Numbered from the stretch's first letter, positions 7,260-16,424 are shown. The stretch is DNA of 64,000 nucleotides from Paenibacillus sp. FSL R7-0345 (GCF_038595055.1 NZ_CP152002.1:5481001-5545000), one strand, 5' to 3'. Notes: generated by a model from the letters alone, not told the origin. Numbers and translations: made by a program.

Positions 7260-9143
7260 CTACTGACTCAATGCCAGTCTTACCTGTCTTGTATAAAACA
7301 GTCTCACTATCAAGAAATAAACCAGCTGAATGATAAAGAACAGGCTCAGCACAACCGCGGATTCTTTAAGCAATGAATACTGGAACATGTGCGACAGGGT
7401 CGTAAGCGCCACAGCCCCATGCACCAGCGCAACAATAATAGGTGCAAAAAACAACAGGCTGATCTGGCGGTTCAAGATCCGGCCCAGCTCCTTTTCGCTG
7501 AGGCCCAGCTTGGATATCGCTTTGAATTTGTGCTTATCCTCATCCAGATCGCTGTACAGCCGGAAATACAGAAAGCTGCCCGCCGATACAAAGAACACAA
7601 TGCCGACAAAGAAACCGACGAACATCATTGGACCGAAGTTTTTAACCGTCAAGTTCATCTGATAATCTAAGGCTTCGAACTGATAAGCTTCAGCATAAGG
7701 CAGCTTGTTCAGCAGTTGTCCCCCGGCAGCCTCTGCTCCCTTTTGACCAGCCCGTCCGTGCCAGGTGTGGCAGTGTTCCACGCTGGACGGATTGCCGAGG
7801 CTTGCTATCAGCCCGTCCGGGACAATCAAATAATGGCTGACCACACTGATTACCGGAGAAAGAATGGCCCGGTCCGCTTCTACAACGGTTCCAGTCTGCA
7901 GCTGCATAGCCTGATTCAGCATGCCTTCTCCGTTGCGGGACAGCCCGAAATCAACAGCCACCGCCTGCCCTTCCTTCAGTTCTATTGTTTCAAGCTCCAT
8001 CAGCTCCGCAATATGGTTATATTGACTTTGCTTCACCAGCAGCAGCGTTTCGTCCCCTGCGGCAAGCGGGTAGTAACTAAGCGTTAGCTCAGCCGGCTCA
8101 GTCCTGAGCCCCGATTCACTGAGCTGCTGATTGATCAGCTGCAGATGTGCCTGCTCCTTACTGTCGCCTTCCTTGGCCACATAAGTGAACAAATAAGGAT
8201 TATGCTTGGGGATCCCGCCGTACAGCATCGACTGGAAGCCGTACAGGGCACCAATGGCGCAGAAGGAGACGGTCGAAATAATCGCCACCAGAAAAAAAGT
8301 GCGCGCATTATCCTTCATCCGGTAAGACAGGTCGGAGAACAGCAGCATATTCGTTCTAAACCAGAAGAAACGTTCCCGGCTCTTCAGCCTCCGGATGATA
8401 TAAACGCTGAGCTGGGTGAACAGCAGATAGGTTGCTACAGTAATCATAATCACCACAGGCAGGAGCAGGAATACGGCTTCCAGCCCTTCCGCCCGCAGCG
8501 ACAGGAAGTAGCTGATCCCGATTAGGGCTACGACAAGCAGGGACAGCAGCAGCGAGGCCTTCGGCTCTTTTTTCGGCTGACGGTCAGATTTAATCAGAGT
8601 AATCAGCTCGCCGCTGCGCAGCACCGCCGAAATAAACAGGGAGATCAGCATGAACAGCAGCAGAAAGGAGACCAGGGTAAGCACAATCGCCTGCAGCGGA
8701 AAATAAAAATCCAGCCGCTCGTTGAGCGCAATCACATTTTCCCCTGCCAGCAAAATCCCCTTCGCGAACACCAGTCCGAGGCCGAGACCAAAGGCGGTGG
8801 CGCTGAAGCCGATCAGCATATTTTCCATAAAAATCATCTTACGCAGCTGACCGGTCGTCATGCCCTGCAGAATCATGAGGCCGAATTCCTTTTTGCGTGA
8901 CTGCAGGAAGGCGCTCATTGAATACAGCACAAAGAAAAAGGAGAATACGTAGATGATCCATTTCGAGACCGTCAGCGCAACTACGGTGCTTGAGTTCAGC
9001 CTGTCGGCACTGAGCTGCGGATGTGAGGCAAAAATCGAGAACGTAAAGAACACCATAACCATAAACATGCTGCTGAGAAAATAAGCGGTGTACAGCCTTT
9101 TGTTACGGGTGACATTACGGAATGCGAATTGACGGAATGTCAT
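7260..9143 (-). CDS. bceB: BceB-type ABC transporter permease
   Basis: A 627-residue FtsX-type permease of the BceAB family, which protects against and senses cell-wall-active peptides such as bacitracin. The pattern fits: an N-terminal helix (about 18-40), groups of helices (about 55-80, 105-130, 150-175, 195-215, 230-250, 285-305), a large extracellular segment (about 315-520) and three or four C-terminal helices. The ATG at 9143 was chosen because MTFRQFAFRNVTRNKR is the usual family N-terminus; it overlaps the end of the ATPase gene by 29 bases, implying translational coupling. It pairs with BceA and is probably controlled by the adjacent BceRS pair. Confidence 0.92.
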   Translation of the reverse strand: MTFRQFAFRNVTRNKRLYTAYFLSSMFMVMVFFTFSIFASHPQLSADRLNSSTVVALTVSKWIIYVFSFFFVLYSMSAFLQSRKKEFGLMILQGMTTGQLRKMIFMENMLIGFSATAFGLGLGLVFAKGILLAGENVIALNERLDFYFPLQAIVLTLVSFLLLFMLISLFISAVLRSGELITLIKSDRQPKKEPKASLLLSLLVVALIGISYFLSLRAEGLEAVFLLLPVVIMITVATYLLFTQLSVYIIRRLKSRERFFWFRTNMLLFSDLSYRMKDNARTFFLVAIISTVSFCAIGALYGFQSMLYGGIPKHNPYLFTYVAKEGDSKEQAHLQLINQQLSESGLRTEPAELTLSYYPLAAGDETLLLVKQSQYNHIAELMELETIELKEGQAVAVDFGLSRNGEGMLNQAMQLQTGTVVEADRAILSPVISVVSHYLIVPDGLIASLGNPSSVEHCHTWHGRAGQKGAEAAGGQLLNKLPYAEAYQFEALDYQMNLTVKNFGPMMFVGFFVGIVFFVSAGSFLYFRLYSDLDEDKHKFKAISKLGLSEKELGRILNRQISLLFFAPIIVALVHGAVALTTLSHMFQYSLLKESAVVLSLFFIIQLVYFLIVRLFYTRQVRLALSQ

Positions 9144-9882
9144 TGCCGTATCCCCCCAGCAGCGAAAGTGTATCGATGATTTTCTGGAAAAAGCTCTGGC
9201 GGTTGTCGCCGCGGTGAATTTCGGTATAGAACCGGCCGTCCTTGATAAACACCACGCGATGGCAGTAGCTGGCGGCCACAGCGTCATGGGTAACGAGCAG
9301 CATCGTCGTTTTGTGCTCCTGGTTGATCGTCACCAGCATATCCATAACATCCTTGGCCGCTTTGGAATCCAGATTGCCGGTAGGCTCATCTGCCAGCAGC
9401 AGCTTGGGCGAATGAATCATCGCTCTGGCAATGGCTGTCCGCTGGGACTGGCCTCCCGAGATTTCATAAGTCCGCTTTTTTAGAATAGAGGCTATGCCCA
9501 GCTTGTCCGCGATCCGCTGCGCCTTCTCCTTCATTTCACGGACCGGGGCTCCGTCCAGCGTCAGCGGCAGCACCATGTTCTCCTCCACAGTCAGCGTGTT
9601 CAGCAGATTGAAATCCTGGAAGACGAAGCCTAGCTGACGGCGGCGGAAGACGGCCAGCTCATTTTTGCCCATAGTGCCTATGCTCCTGCCGTCGATCAGA
9701 ATCTCTCCTGTAGTCGGGCTGTCGACGGTGGCGATCAGGTTCAGGAGTGTCGTTTTTCCGCTTCCCGACGGCCCCATGATCCCGATGAATTCTCCCTCTT
9801 CCACTGTCAGATCAATGTCTGTCAGCGCCCGGTAAGCGATGTTCCCTTCATATATTTTATTGACCTGTTTTACCTGCAGCAT
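9115..9882 (-). CDS. bceA: BceA-type ABC transporter ATP-binding protein
   Basis: A 255-residue ATPase of the MacB/BceA type. Walker A GPSGSGKTT lies at 37-45, the signature reads SGGQSQR (142-148; usually SGGQQQR), and Walker B LLLADEP at 161-167 is followed by TGNLDS. It powers the BceB permease, freeing lipid-II-cycle targets from peptide antibiotics. The ATG at 9882 matches the family N-terminus and has GAGGAG about 11 bases upstream. The C-terminus runs about 25 residues past the usual HxGD region and overlaps bceB. A BceR-box match lies 93 bases upstream of the start. Confidence 0.93.
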   Translation of the reverse strand: MLQVKQVNKIYEGNIAYRALTDIDLTVEEGEFIGIMGPSGSGKTTLLNLIATVDSPTTGEILIDGRSIGTMGKNELAVFRRRQLGFVFQDFNLLNTLTVEENMVLPLTLDGAPVREMKEKAQRIADKLGIASILKKRTYEISGGQSQRTAIARAMIHSPKLLLADEPTGNLDSKAAKDVMDMLVTINQEHKTTMLLVTHDAVAASYCHRVVFIKDGRFYTEIHRGDNRQSFFQKIIDTLSLLGGYGNDIPSIRIP

Positions 9883-9974
9883 CTTTGCTCTTGTCTCCTC
9901 TCTATAGCCGGCTGGTTCTGTACCCAATATACAGGGCTGACGGAAGAGTCGCTATCGAATAAGGTTTCACTTTT

Positions 9975-9990
9975 CTTACAAGCATGTAAG
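9975..9990. promoter_or_regulatory. BceR-type operator upstream of bceA
   Basis: The 16-bp perfect palindrome CTTACA-AGCA-TGTAAG contains TTACA-N4-TGTAA, which matches the binding consensus published for BceR-like regulators (TNACA-N4-TGTAA). It lies between bceS and bceA, upstream of bceA, where an activator site would be expected. Confidence 0.85.
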
Positions 9991-10020
9991 CTATATAAAT
10001 GGAACTGATGATTATTTAAA

Positions 10021-10098
10021 TTTGGGATAGACCGTGACTCCAGGAATGTTTGGACTTCCAGCCGCTGTTATGTTTGTATTTCCTGATTATGACCGCTG
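10021..10098. repeat. Intergenic repeat family A, copy 2
   Basis: Second copy of the repeat at 247-328 with the same block order and spacing. It is followed by GCGGACGCTCCGC-rich sequence up to the bceS stop. It separates bceRS from the bceA operator. Confidence 0.7.
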
Positions 10099-10190
10099 GC
10101 TAGGGTAGAAATCCAAACATAAAGGCGGACGCTCCGCTCTTCCAGTTCCAAAATTCCATCCGCCACTTTTCCCTTATTTGAATGTTTAGT

Positions 10191-11195
10191 TCAATTTATA
10201 TAAGCCTGGACAGCGAAGATAAGCCGGACCACTGTCCCCGCTCCAGCCTCTGACTCCAGTTCAATCCCATGCCCGAGCCGGTCGGCAGATTCTTTGGTCA
10301 CATACAACCCCACCCCTGTGGATTCACGCAGCCCGCGTCCGTTCTCACCGGTGAAAAAGGGATCAAACACCCGCTTAAGGTCGGACGCCTGAATGCCGAT
10401 CCCCTCATCCCTGACCTCTATAACAGCCTCACTGTTCCGCAAATAACAGGAAACCATGATTTTTTTCTCGCCGGAAGCTTTAACCGCAGTGTATTTGATC
10501 GCATTGTTAATAATCTGGGACAGCATGAAAAACAGCCATTTCTCGTCCGTCTGGACGGAAATGCCCGGATCAGCGGCTTCCACCGCCGGATAGATCCGGT
10601 TGCGGATAAACTGGCGTTTATGCTCATGCAGAACCTCATGGATCAGCTGCGGCAGAACCACCTGTCTGATATTAAAATCCTTCTCGAACGCCCGCAGCCT
10701 GGCCATGTACAGCACCGTATGCAGACCGCTGCGCATCCGCTCCAGCTCCTCCCGGATGCTGGCAAACTCAGGCTCGTCCATATTCTGGACCGTAAGCTCG
10801 ATAACCGAAAGCGGGGTCTTCATCTGGTGCACCCACTGGTCGATGAAGCTCAGATGCTGCTCCTGCTGTTTTTTCATTGTGGTAAGCTGCTGCATGGTAT
10901 GGCGGTAGTGGGAATGCAGCAGCTCTTCCAGGGCTTTGGATACGGGGGCTTCCTCTATTTTTTGAAAGGCTTCATCCAGTGAATCAAGCGGCCGGCTGAG
11001 CCGGAGATAAAAGCGGCGGCGGGTCATGTAGTGGTGAACCAGATAACAGGAGAGGAAGAACAATCCTATAAAAACAGCATACAAGGCTACCGGCAGCTGA
11101 CGGTATCCGTCCAGCCAGTAGATGGAGACAATCGCCCCGAACTGGATTAGCTGCACGGCAATCAGCAGCAGGTGCTCACGCAGAAACAGCTTCAT
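10191..11195 (-). CDS. bceS: BceS-type sensor histidine kinase
   Basis: A 334-residue intramembrane-sensing kinase: two adjacent helices (about 8-29 and 37-58) with almost no extracellular loop, as in BceS kinases that read transporter activity instead of binding ligand themselves. The H box contains His123 (HQMKTPLS); N box INNAIKYT and G box DEGIGI follow. The ATG at 11195 overlaps the response-regulator stop (TGATG), so translation is coupled. It should phosphorylate the adjacent BceR and act with BceAB. Confidence 0.93.
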   Translation of the reverse strand: MKLFLREHLLLIAVQLIQFGAIVSIYWLDGYRQLPVALYAVFIGLFFLSCYLVHHYMTRRRFYLRLSRPLDSLDEAFQKIEEAPVSKALEELLHSHYRHTMQQLTTMKKQQEQHLSFIDQWVHQMKTPLSVIELTVQNMDEPEFASIREELERMRSGLHTVLYMARLRAFEKDFNIRQVVLPQLIHEVLHEHKRQFIRNRIYPAVEAADPGISVQTDEKWLFFMLSQIINNAIKYTAVKASGEKKIMVSCYLRNSEAVIEVRDEGIGIQASDLKRVFDPFFTGENGRGLRESTGVGLYVTKESADRLGHGIELESEAGAGTVVRLIFAVQAYIN

Positions 11196-11899
11196 CAGAC
11201 ACCTTCTCCCCAAGTAACATTCAGCCGGTACCCCGTTCCCCTGACTGTCAGCACAGCCTCCTCGATTCCAAGCTCCTGCAGCTTTTTGCGGACCCGGGTA
11301 ATGTTCACATTAAGCGTATTCTCATCAATAAAGGCCTGCGGCTGGTCCCACAGCTTCTCAAGCAGCGCTTCCCTGCTGGCCACCCGCGGGTAACGCTCCA
11401 TCAGGCTCTCAAGAATATCCGTTTCCTTTTGGGTCAGGCTGACGATGTCTTTCCCGAGCTGCAGCTCAAGCCTTTCGGGATACAGGATAAGCCCGTCCTG
11501 TTCAATCACTGTCTCCTGGCGTACTCCGGCATATTCCCCGAAAGCCCGCCGCAGATGGCTGCGGATTTTGGCCAGCACAACCCCGGAATGAAACGGCTTG
11601 GTAATATAATCATCACCGCCGTTCTCCAGCGCCATAATCTGGTCCATTTCACCCTCACGGGCCGAAATAAACAGAATCGGACAGGTGGAGACGCGGCGGA
11701 TCTGCCGGCACCAGTAGTATCCGTCGTAGCTCGGCAGGTTCACATCAAGCAGCACCAGCTCCGGCTGTGCTTGCCTGAATTCCTCCAGCACCAGCTGAAA
11801 GTCCTGCACCAGCACTGCCTCGTACCCGTATTTTTGAATGGCAGACTGCAGTAGCTCCGCAATTTTGATGTCATCCTCCACGATCAATATTTTGGACAT
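11195..11899 (-). CDS. bceR: BceR-type response regulator (OmpR family)
   Basis: A 234-residue regulator: receiver domain with Asp52 (LLDVNLPSYDG) as phosphoacceptor and Lys in ITKPF, then a winged-helix DNA-binding domain (about 130-230) ending in VRGTGYRLN. It likely binds the TTACA-N4-TGTAA box at 9975-9990 and activates bceAB. The ATG at 11899 has AGGAG about 10 bases upstream; a GTG two codons earlier is possible. It starts only 36 bases after the mannosyltransferase gene, so some readthrough from that gene is likely. Confidence 0.93.
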   Translation of the reverse strand: MSKILIVEDDIKIAELLQSAIQKYGYEAVLVQDFQLVLEEFRQAQPELVLLDVNLPSYDGYYWCRQIRRVSTCPILFISAREGEMDQIMALENGGDDYITKPFHSGVVLAKIRSHLRRAFGEYAGVRQETVIEQDGLILYPERLELQLGKDIVSLTQKETDILESLMERYPRVASREALLEKLWDQPQAFIDENTLNVNITRVRKKLQELGIEEAVLTVRGTGYRLNVTWGEGV

Positions 11900-11935
11900 A
11901 AGCACCGCTCTCCTAACTGTTTCAATCAGCGAAAC

Positions 11936-13312
11936 TCAATAAATCGGATATCCCCATACGAACATCGCCAGATACAGCAGACTTCCTGCTATACATAATA
12001 CCGTTATGGCACTGTCCTTAGCCTTATCCTTCGTAAGCAGTACAACCGCAAAGGCCAGCGGAAAAGCGGCAGCCAGATAACGCGGCGCGGACAGCAGCCA
12101 GGTCGGACCGGTCACGAATACAAAATACACAATCATATAGGCAGTATAGGAAGGATGGAGCTTCCTGGCGCTTTTGAACATTACATACAGTGTAGTAAAA
12201 ATAGCGAGCAGATTCGGCAGCCAGAGCCCCAGAAAGCTGCGGCTGTCCCCTTCCTTGAACTTGCCGACCGCGTACTCCATCTGGTACCTCACGGTATCAA
12301 AAAACAGATACTGCCGCTGGAACCAGTGCTCCCGCTGATAAATGCTGAACTGCAGCGCATCCCCGTAGACTGCGTAGTTGATGTACAGGTAGGCCAGCAG
12401 ACCAAGCGGGACGATTGCCAGGCATCCTGCAGCAGCTGCAAGCTTGCGCTTGAAGGCTTGTTTATGTGCAGATTTGTACGTTTCAGCAAGATCGCGCCAC
12501 AGCTCGATCGCAATCGGCACTGCCAGCAGTACCCCCGGAGAACGCGTAAATCCGGCCAGGGCGGCGCATAGACTGGCGAACAGCCACTTTTTTTGGCGGG
12601 CCAGGTAAATGGACAGCAGTGATAACAGCAGGAATAAGGACTCGGTCATCGGCAGCAGGAAGAAGAAGGCAGCGGGGAAAATAAACATATATTTCACCAC
12701 CCGGAGGGCCTCTTTCCTGTCCATATCCATTGAAGCAAGCTCATAAGCAACCAGTGCAAAGGCCGCCGTACAGAGATTGGCTACAGCATAGCCTGCGGCA
12801 AGATAATTATTCGTAAAGAAGTGAACCACCTTAATCAGAATTGGAAAAAAAGGCAGGAACACGATATGGAACCGCGGATCTCCCTCCGTCACATACCAGT
12901 TCTCGGCAATCCCCAGATAAGAGGGTGCATCGATTCCCGTAATATGCAGAGCTTCATTTAAAGGCCGGGCCAGGCCTCCGGTATATCCGTTTTTGAGGAC
13001 AAGAAAAGCATAAGCAGCAGTCAGCAGCAGTACCCGGCTAACCAGCAGCCAGACCAGTATTTTCGTCCATGCCTGTCTCCGCAGACCGGCAGTGTCCTCC
13101 AGTCTGGTATACTGCGGACTCCACCCGGCTGCAAGATACCCGGTTAATGCGGGGATCGCCCGCAGGCCAATCCATATAAATAATCCGTAGCAGGCCACAG
13201 CCGCTGCCGTACCCGTAAACGTCCAGCTGTCAGCATGCACTGCCCAGTACACCCCGGCAGCTGCCATGACGGCTGCAAAAATTACAGAGATGCTTCGATT
13301 AACCTTCTCCAT
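11936..13312 (-). CDS. Gpi18-like mannosyltransferase family membrane protein
   Basis: A 458-residue protein with roughly ten or more membrane helices and a GT-C layout: the first lumenal loop carries GIDAPSYLGIAENWY and GDPRFHIVFLPFFP, which resemble the PIG-V/Gpi18-like mannosyltransferase group (COG5542). Such enzymes use polyprenyl-phosphate sugars to modify lipids or proteins outside the membrane; the acceptor here is unknown. The start at 13312 was chosen for AAGGGGGAG just upstream; the in-frame ATG seven codons earlier has no binding site. Divergent from the GH88 gene. Confidence 0.75.
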   Translation of the reverse strand: MEKVNRSISVIFAAVMAAAGVYWAVHADSWTFTGTAAAVACYGLFIWIGLRAIPALTGYLAAGWSPQYTRLEDTAGLRRQAWTKILVWLLVSRVLLLTAAYAFLVLKNGYTGGLARPLNEALHITGIDAPSYLGIAENWYVTEGDPRFHIVFLPFFPILIKVVHFFTNNYLAAGYAVANLCTAAFALVAYELASMDMDRKEALRVVKYMFIFPAAFFFLLPMTESLFLLLSLLSIYLARQKKWLFASLCAALAGFTRSPGVLLAVPIAIELWRDLAETYKSAHKQAFKRKLAAAAGCLAIVPLGLLAYLYINYAVYGDALQFSIYQREHWFQRQYLFFDTVRYQMEYAVGKFKEGDSRSFLGLWLPNLLAIFTTLYVMFKSARKLHPSYTAYMIVYFVFVTGPTWLLSAPRYLAAAFPLAFAVVLLTKDKAKDSAITVLCIAGSLLYLAMFVWGYPIY

Positions 13313-13560
13313 CTGCTCCCCCTTGTGGTTCATAACAATATGTATATTTGTTCTATCAGCCTAAGTAATTTTTACCATAAGACCGTGGGATTGTCTTTAC
13401 AATCTTTAATCCGGCAATGCTCAAACCGCAATATACCTAATCAATTACACAACAAACCGATATTATATCAGATTTATAATGAGGTTAAGAACAATATAGC
13501 GACACTTTATTAGACTAGAGTGAGATTAAAACAATAGCCATATTAGGAGGTTATTTTAAC

Positions 13561-14697
13561 ATGAACCGGAAATCCGCAATTGAACAGACTCTGGCCACCA
13601 CCCGCCTTAACATTGAACGTTTCGGTAACCGTTTTCCAATTGTCAGCATGGGCGACGGCAAATACTTTATGACTGACCAGACCAACTGGACGGAGGGCTT
13701 CTGGTCGGGTATTTTGTGGCTGAGCTATGAATACAGCAAAGATCCCGGGCTCTATTATGCAGCGATCCAGTCGGTGGATTCCTTCCGTAAGCGTATGGAA
13801 GCAGGCCAGGAGCTGGATCATCATGATATCGGCTTCCTCTACTCGCTGTCTGCCAAGGCGCGGTGGATCGTTGACAACGATGAAGCCTCCCGCCTGCTGG
13901 CGCTGCAGGCCGCCGATATGCTGATGAAGCGCTGGCGCTCTGCGCCGCAGGTATTCCAGGCCTGGGGGCCGGAAGGGGACCCCGACAACGGCGGGCGGAT
14001 TATCATCGACTGCCTCATGAATCTCCCGCTGCTCTACTGGGCAGCTGAACAGACCGGAGACCGCAGGTACGCTGAGTGTGCAACCCTTCAAGCCGACCAA
14101 AGCCGCCGATTCCTGGTACGCGGAGACGACTCCTCCTACCATACCTTTTACTTTGACCAGGAGAACGGAAATGCCATCCGCGGCGGAACCGCGCAGGGCT
14201 TCCGGGACGGATCGACCTGGACGCGGGGCCAGGCATGGGGCGTTTACGGCTTCGCCCTGGCCTACCGCTATACGCGGGAGGAGCGTTTCCTCGAAACCTC
14301 GCAGAGACTGGCCCGCTACTTCCTTGAGCATCTCCCTGAGGACCATGTCGCCTATTGGGATTTCGATGCCCCGCAGGAGGAAGGCACAGCGCGTGACAGC
14401 TCAGCTTCAGCCATCTTTGTGTGCGGCGTACTTGAGCTGCTGGAACACCTGCCGGAAGGCGACCCGGACCGCGCTCTGCTGAGCGAAGCGGTGAACCAGT
14501 CGATGGATTCGCTGATCAGCAACTACTTCACCGCCGGCAACCCGGACGAGGAAGGCTTCCTGCGCCACGGCTCTTACTCGGTCAGAGGCAACTCCTCTCC
14601 CGACGATTTCATGATCTGGGGCGACTATTTCTTCCTGGAGGCGCTGCTGCGCCTGGAGCAGGGAATTCCGGGGTATTGGTACGGGCGGCAGGCGTAA
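13561..14697 (+). CDS. Unsaturated glucuronyl hydrolase (GH88)
   Basis: A 378-residue GH88 enzyme, which hydrates and removes the 4,5-unsaturated uronic acid left at the non-reducing end by polysaccharide lyases. Asp89 (LDHHDIGFLYSLS) and Asp150 (GRIIIDCLMNLP) align with catalytic Asp88 and Asp149 of the Bacillus sp. GL1 enzyme. The fold is an (alpha/alpha)6 barrel of normal length. No signal peptide, so it acts in the cytoplasm on imported oligosaccharides. TAGGAGG sits before the ATG. It stands alone, divergent from the mannosyltransferase gene and with no lyase nearby, but closely resembles a second GH88 at 54127-55257. Confidence 0.93.
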   Translation: MNRKSAIEQTLATTRLNIERFGNRFPIVSMGDGKYFMTDQTNWTEGFWSGILWLSYEYSKDPGLYYAAIQSVDSFRKRMEAGQELDHHDIGFLYSLSAKARWIVDNDEASRLLALQAADMLMKRWRSAPQVFQAWGPEGDPDNGGRIIIDCLMNLPLLYWAAEQTGDRRYAECATLQADQSRRFLVRGDDSSYHTFYFDQENGNAIRGGTAQGFRDGSTWTRGQAWGVYGFALAYRYTREERFLETSQRLARYFLEHLPEDHVAYWDFDAPQEEGTARDSSASAIFVCGVLELLEHLPEGDPDRALLSEAVNQSMDSLISNYFTAGNPDEEGFLRHGSYSVRGNSSPDDFMIWGDYFFLEALLRLEQGIPGYWYGRQA

Positions 14698-14781
14698 GGG
14701 CGTGGTGAGTGGGAAAGGATGAAGAGCGGTAAGGGACAGGACTGAGAAGCGAGAAACTGATGGCCTGTTGGAAGGATTGGT

Positions 14782-14878
14782 GGGGGCGTTTGCTGGGGGC
14801 GTTGCTGGGGGCGTTTGCTGGGGGCGTTTGCTAGGGGCGTTTGCTGGGGTGGTTGCTGGGGGTTTGCTGGGGTGGTTG
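14782..14878 (+). repeat. G-rich 11-13 bp tandem repeat
   Basis: About eight head-to-tail copies of GGGGGCGTTTGCT and shortened variants start 84 bases after the GH88 stop. Runs of four or five G on the plus strand are separated by about eight bases, so a loose G-quadruplex is possible. Between it and the array at 15130 (14879-15129) I see no gene or clear signal. Confidence 0.8.
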
Positions 14879-15129
14879 GGTGAAGACACTCGTGGACGTT
14901 CTGGCTTCGGGCAGAGCTTCTTCCGGCGATGATGAGGGCTGGGAGTAGAGATCTTTGTTGAGAGTGATACTTCCGGTATACTGTCACCTTCCTGGCGGTG
15001 AGACGTTTGCGAGTAGTATTTGGATGGATGTGTGGGCTATGGGCGACAAAGTTCAGAGTTTAGCTGAGAGGTAGGCTCGATAGTTAGTTAAGAGTAACTA
15101 GTCTTGGGGGAGCAGCATACTCCCTCGCC

Positions 15130-15392
15130 CGCTGGAATCAGAGGCATTTCTGCCTCTCATTTCGCTCCTTTCCTCTCATACGCTGGAATCAGAGGCATTT
15201 TTGCCTCTCATTTCGCATATTTCCCCATATCTGCCTCTCATTTCGCTCCTTTCCTCTCATCCGCTGGAATCAGAGGCATTTTTGCCTCTCATTTTGCCCA
15301 TTCTACCTCATCTGTCGGATTCAGAGGCACTTTTGCCTCTCATTTCGGCCATTTTCTCACATCTGCCGGAATCAGAGGCATTTTTGCCTCTA
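15130..15392 (+). repeat. 51-bp palindromic tandem repeat array
   Basis: Units begin at 15130, 15181, 15262, 15313 and 15364, each opening with a form of CGCTGGAATCAGAGGCA and holding the hairpin AGAGGCA-TTTT-TGCCTCT. The spacing is 51 bases except for one extra 30-base partial unit that lacks the first 21 bases. Because 51 is divisible by three the array stays open in some frames and would encode a 17-residue repeat, but no plausible start site supports translation. It lies between GH88 and an AraC gene. Confidence 0.85.
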
Positions 15393-15561
15393 TTACCATA
15401 GCCAATGGGCCGAACCTGCCTACTTTGTGGGATTTTCCCCTCAAATTATTAACCTGGTTACTTGGAGTTGTATAGTTACTTAAGCGCGGAGAGGAAACGG
15501 TTTCTTTTTAACGGACGGCTACTTATACTAAAAGTAATATTGGTTGATGAGGGAGCGCTGC

Positions 15562-16422
15562 ATGAACAGGGACGATTATCTGCCGCAGGGGCTGGAGCCC
15601 GGGTTGTTTATGTATAAGTACAAGTATGAGGATGCGGAAGCTCATTGGTTTCATGCGCACAGGGGCATTGAGATGTTGTACATTTATAGCGGCCGCGGTG
15701 AGATTATGGCAGAGAATCAGACGTATCCGATCCGGGATCATACGCTGGTCTGGTTCCAGCCCTATCAGCTGCACCGTGTGCTTGTTCCTGCGGCCGAGGG
15801 CCATTCGTATATCCGGACCAATCTGACGTTTGATCCCGGTTTTTTGGAGCGTTATCTTGCGGCCTTTCCTTTACTGGACAGGTTTTTTCGCAGCCTGTGG
15901 AAGGGGAGCCTGCAGCGGCCTGTTTTATATGAGATGCAAAATACGCCTGTTGCTGCTCTACTCGAGGAATTGCATTATGCTGACAACAGCTCTGGTGAGG
16001 ATCGTGAAGAAAATACGGGGCTTCTGCTGCTTCAGTTAATCCGGCTGCTGCAAAAGAACATGTCCGGTGTGTTGCCCGAGGATTACATGGAACAGACACG
16101 CGGAGGATCGCATGCAGCACGAATTACCGGATGGCTGGACGAACACTATAAAGAGCCTTTTAGCCTGGAGAAACTGGCAGCCGCGATGCACCTTTCCCCA
16201 TATCATATTTCCCATTTGTTTACGGAGTTTGCCGGAATCACCCTGTCTGAATATGTAATACAGCGTCGCGTGAGGGAAGCCAGTATTCTGCTTGCCAACA
16301 CCCCCATGTCTGTCCAGGAGATTGCGGCGGAAGTGGGCAGCTATTCTCCATCGTATTTTAGCCAAATGTTTAAAAAGCAAAAAGGAATTTCCCCGGAGAA
16401 ATACAGGAAGAGCATCCGCTGA
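15562..16422 (+). CDS. AraC family transcriptional regulator
   Basis: A 286-residue regulator with an N-terminal cupin sugar-sensing domain (about 20-110, HAHRGIEMLYIYSG region) and two C-terminal helix-turn-helix motifs (about 185-286), ending in the usual SPSYFSQMFKKQKGISPEKYR. The ATG at 15562 has GAGGGAG eight bases upstream. It is convergent with the GH94 operon and is a candidate regulator of it or of GH88 (position only). A GAAACGGTTTC palindrome at 15494-15504 and a TATACT -10-like box lie upstream. Confidence 0.9.
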   Translation: MNRDDYLPQGLEPGLFMYKYKYEDAEAHWFHAHRGIEMLYIYSGRGEIMAENQTYPIRDHTLVWFQPYQLHRVLVPAAEGHSYIRTNLTFDPGFLERYLAAFPLLDRFFRSLWKGSLQRPVLYEMQNTPVAALLEELHYADNSSGEDREENTGLLLLQLIRLLQKNMSGVLPEDYMEQTRGGSHAARITGWLDEHYKEPFSLEKLAAAMHLSPYHISHLFTEFAGITLSEYVIQRRVREASILLANTPMSVQEIAAEVGSYSPSYFSQMFKKQKGISPEKYRKSIR

Positions 16423-16424
16423 AA

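Noticed and set aside
13380..13410. GATTGTCTTTACAATC hairpin before GH88 as riboswitch or terminator
   Set aside because: The stem is short, has no T tract or aptamer-like conservation, and lies too far from the gene to judge.
15130..15392. CRISPR array
   Set aside because: The units repeat over their whole 51 bases, with no conserved-repeat/variable-spacer pattern and no cas genes in the window.
15104..15475. 123-codon frame over the 51-bp repeats
   Set aside because: It stays open only because the unit length is a multiple of three; there is no convincing start site, and a second frame is open too.
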